Below the pieces are notes generated by a model. The model was not told the origin of the DNA and did not search any database. It saw only the letters and a program-made list of their open reading frames with translations. Positions 22,181-23,673 of a stretch of 23,673 nt of DNA are shown in pieces. Position numbers and translations under genes: made by a program. Source of the stretch: a virus; IMG/VR virus record IMGVR_UViG_3300008267_009441, positions 1-23,673 of that record; one strand, written 5' to 3'. Every line of letters starts with the position of its first letter. Position 1 is the stretch's first letter.

Positions 22181-23660
22181 AACTCAATACTATTCCTGTT
22201 TTTCTATTTTTAAACTTATCTAACTCTTCTTGTACATTATACACCTTAAATCTCTTAGGTGCAACGTAATTATCCAATACTGTTGTACATGCGTTAGCAA
22301 AATTGTTACACATATTCTCAGCTGTGAATCCTGCTTCTTGCGACATAGCCCACTCACGTCCAGCTAATCCACACTCAATTCTCTCTTCTGCTGAAGTCTC
22401 GTACCAAGCCATGATTGCTTTTGCAATATCACGGATATCTGCTCTGTCGTCAAAGATATATGGAGTTGGAATTGATCCTTGTAAGTTAATAGCTGCTGGG
22501 TAGACTGGCTTAACCCACTTGCCGTGCTTCTTGTAAATTCCTGTGTGGTTCGTTGCAAAGTCTGGTGTGAACTTGATCCACTCTCCATTCTCATCCTCAA
22601 AACGACATTGGTCCTGTAGACCCCCAGTTACGTTATTGATAATAGGAGTACCACTCATCATTGATTCAGTACTACTTAATCCCCATCCTTCATTTGAACC
22701 TACATTAATAGTAACGTCGCATGAATTATATAGTTTACACATATCCTCTGGTGAGTATCTTGCATCAGTGAATATGATATTGTTCACCAACTCGGGGCAT
22801 AGCGTATCAATTACTGCTAAGAGATTAGTTCCATTCTCGTCTACTGGTTGAGTGTGCATTACTAATCGAGCTTTCTTTAATTGCTCTGGTGTTAGCTTAC
22901 TTGTAAACAGTTTGAACGCTAGGATAATATCGCTCGTCATCTTACGACGAATGTTTCTATTGTTATATAGTATAGAGAACTCCACATCCTCACCTCTAAA
23001 CAAACGAGACTTAAATAACCCAAGTTCTGGGCTTGGTTCAAGCTTTTTGAATATATTATGATTAATTCCGTGAGGAACATAACAAGTCTTAGGTAACGCT
23101 TGTGCAATCTCCTCTGCTATAGTCTTGTCTGTGAGCTCTGTGAAATTACCTTCTCCTAATACAAGGTGCGATATGTTCACAGATTGTTTACTGATGCCCA
23201 TCAACAAGTCACAAGACTCATAGAAAGCTTTGTTGTAATGTGGTGCTGGAAGATCATCCCAGATGTGATAATAGAAGATAGGAATTTGCTGACGGATTTC
23301 AGCTGACATTTGGTATAACCATACCCAGTATCTAGGATCAGTAAAGTGCGCTATAGCATCTATCTTGTGATTGCTCATTAAGTAGCGGATAAGCCCTTGA
23401 TCTCCATATCCGTTGTATGGATACATAATAACACTAGCATCAGTAATACCAGTTTCGTTATTAACGTCAGCTGAGATGTTGAATACCTTACCAACATCGG
23501 GATGGTTGATACCTGCTCCTACGTGAACGTAATTAAAAATGTGTGCGGTACCGAGAATTAACTCTCGCGTCATTGTACCAATACCAGACGGCATACGCAT
23601 ATCGTCTGCTAAGAAAAGAATAGTCTTCCTTTTGTCTTTTTCGATGTAACCTGCTTTCAT
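22173..23660 (-). CDS. GT4-family GT-B glycosyltransferase
   Basis: 495 residues. The N-terminal half has FLADDMRMPSGIGTMTREL (16-34), the G-rich acceptor-domain start of GT4 enzymes, then FYYHIWDDLPAP, KQSVNISHLVL and YVPHGINHNIF, which mark the hinge. The donor half has YNNRNIRRKM, a P-E-D-M-C-K-LY segment and GSNEGWGLSSTESMMSGTPIIN, with the E-x7-E donor motif. The C-terminal 120 residues include an AGREWAMS helix common to this group. I know closely patterned enzymes from marine T4-like phages. The upstream leader (23661-23673) is A/T-rich without a Shine-Dalgarno motif. The stop overlaps the start of the broken glycosyltransferase by 8 nt. Donor unknown. Confidence 0.88.
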   Translation of the reverse strand: MKAGYIEKDKRKTILFLADDMRMPSGIGTMTRELILGTAHIFNYVHVGAGINHPDVGKVFNISADVNNETGITDASVIMYPYNGYGDQGLIRYLMSNHKIDAIAHFTDPRYWVWLYQMSAEIRQQIPIFYYHIWDDLPAPHYNKAFYESCDLLMGISKQSVNISHLVLGEGNFTELTDKTIAEEIAQALPKTCYVPHGINHNIFKKLEPSPELGLFKSRLFRGEDVEFSILYNNRNIRRKMTSDIILAFKLFTSKLTPEQLKKARLVMHTQPVDENGTNLLAVIDTLCPELVNNIIFTDARYSPEDMCKLYNSCDVTINVGSNEGWGLSSTESMMSGTPIINNVTGGLQDQCRFEDENGEWIKFTPDFATNHTGIYKKHGKWVKPVYPAAINLQGSIPTPYIFDDRADIRDIAKAIMAWYETSAEERIECGLAGREWAMSQEAGFTAENMCNNFANACTTVLDNYVAPKRFKVYNVQEELDKFKNRKTGIVLSYE

Positions 23661-23673
23661 AAATGTTTATTAT

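Noticed and set aside
22364-22600. Minus-strand 78-codon open frame inside the GT4 gene
   Set aside because: It lies wholly within the GT4 gene in another frame, and its Ser/Gln/Thr-rich translation has no family features.
22543-23061. Plus-strand open frames opposite the GT4 gene
   Set aside because: They are antisense to a well-supported gene, with Ser/Leu-rich compositions typical of reverse-complement shadows and no coupling or leader.
1-23673. tRNA genes, CRISPR arrays, insertion sequences or origins
   Set aside because: Almost all bases are used by tightly packed genes; no repeat array, transposase-like gene or tRNA-sized gap was seen.

Overview
The window reads as part of the genome of a tailed bacteriophage, probably marine and T4-like. 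Every gene I can support lies on the minus strand. Genes are packed tightly: most neighbours overlap by 1 to 11 nt, often as ATGA, and the largest non-coding gap is about 40 nt. Several proteins resemble families I know from marine phages: small zinc-ribbon proteins, an HNH endonuclease, short uncharacterised phage proteins, a two-gene transketolase and GT-B glycosyltransferases. Upstream regions of starts are A/T-rich and show no Shine-Dalgarno motif, which suggests a Bacteroidota host. This host assignment is an inference.

Layout, in order of transcription (right to left). (1) 23660-20893: a GT4-family glycosyltransferase, a broken second GT-B glycosyltransferase (internal deletion plus frameshift) and a 49-residue small gene. 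(2) 20900-20225: two small phage genes, one with a zinc ribbon. (3) 20221-2499: a glycan cassette of about 18 kb. It holds GT2, GT-B, GT10 and GT11 glycosyltransferases and two O-fucosyltransferase/NodZ-like enzymes. It also holds a 2OG-Fe(II) oxygenase, an RfbH/ColD-like sugar 3-dehydratase, a short DegT-like protein, a WbuC-type cupin, a left-handed beta-helix acyltransferase and an SGNH hydrolase. A nucleotidyltransferase sits next to a HAD-kinase fusion. GDP-mannose 4,6-dehydratase, an RmlB-like dehydratase, a methyltransferase, a split transketolase and a broken short-chain epimerase complete it. (4) 2499-1: small conserved phage genes, an HNH endonuclease, a membrane-anchored zinc-ribbon protein, a ClpS-like adaptor and the N-terminus of a UvdE-type UV-damage endonuclease that runs off the left edge.

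How it may work together (inference): Gmd would make GDP-4-keto-6-deoxymannose, the precursor of GDP-fucose or, through the His-bearing dehydratase, of a 3,6-dideoxy sugar such as colitose. Four fucosyltransferase-like enzymes and several GT2 enzymes would assemble a fucose-rich, further modified glycan. I see no flippase, polymerase, lipid-linked priming transferase or ABC exporter. The glycan may therefore be built in the cytoplasm on virion proteins or on a nucleotide or host acceptor, rather than exported as a polysaccharide.

The most unusual observations are two genes with the same kind of internal loss (3776-4386 and 21042-22180), the ClpS-like protein with an altered binding pocket, the His-type dehydratase without iron-sulfur cysteines, and the HAD-kinase plus nucleotidyltransferase pair.
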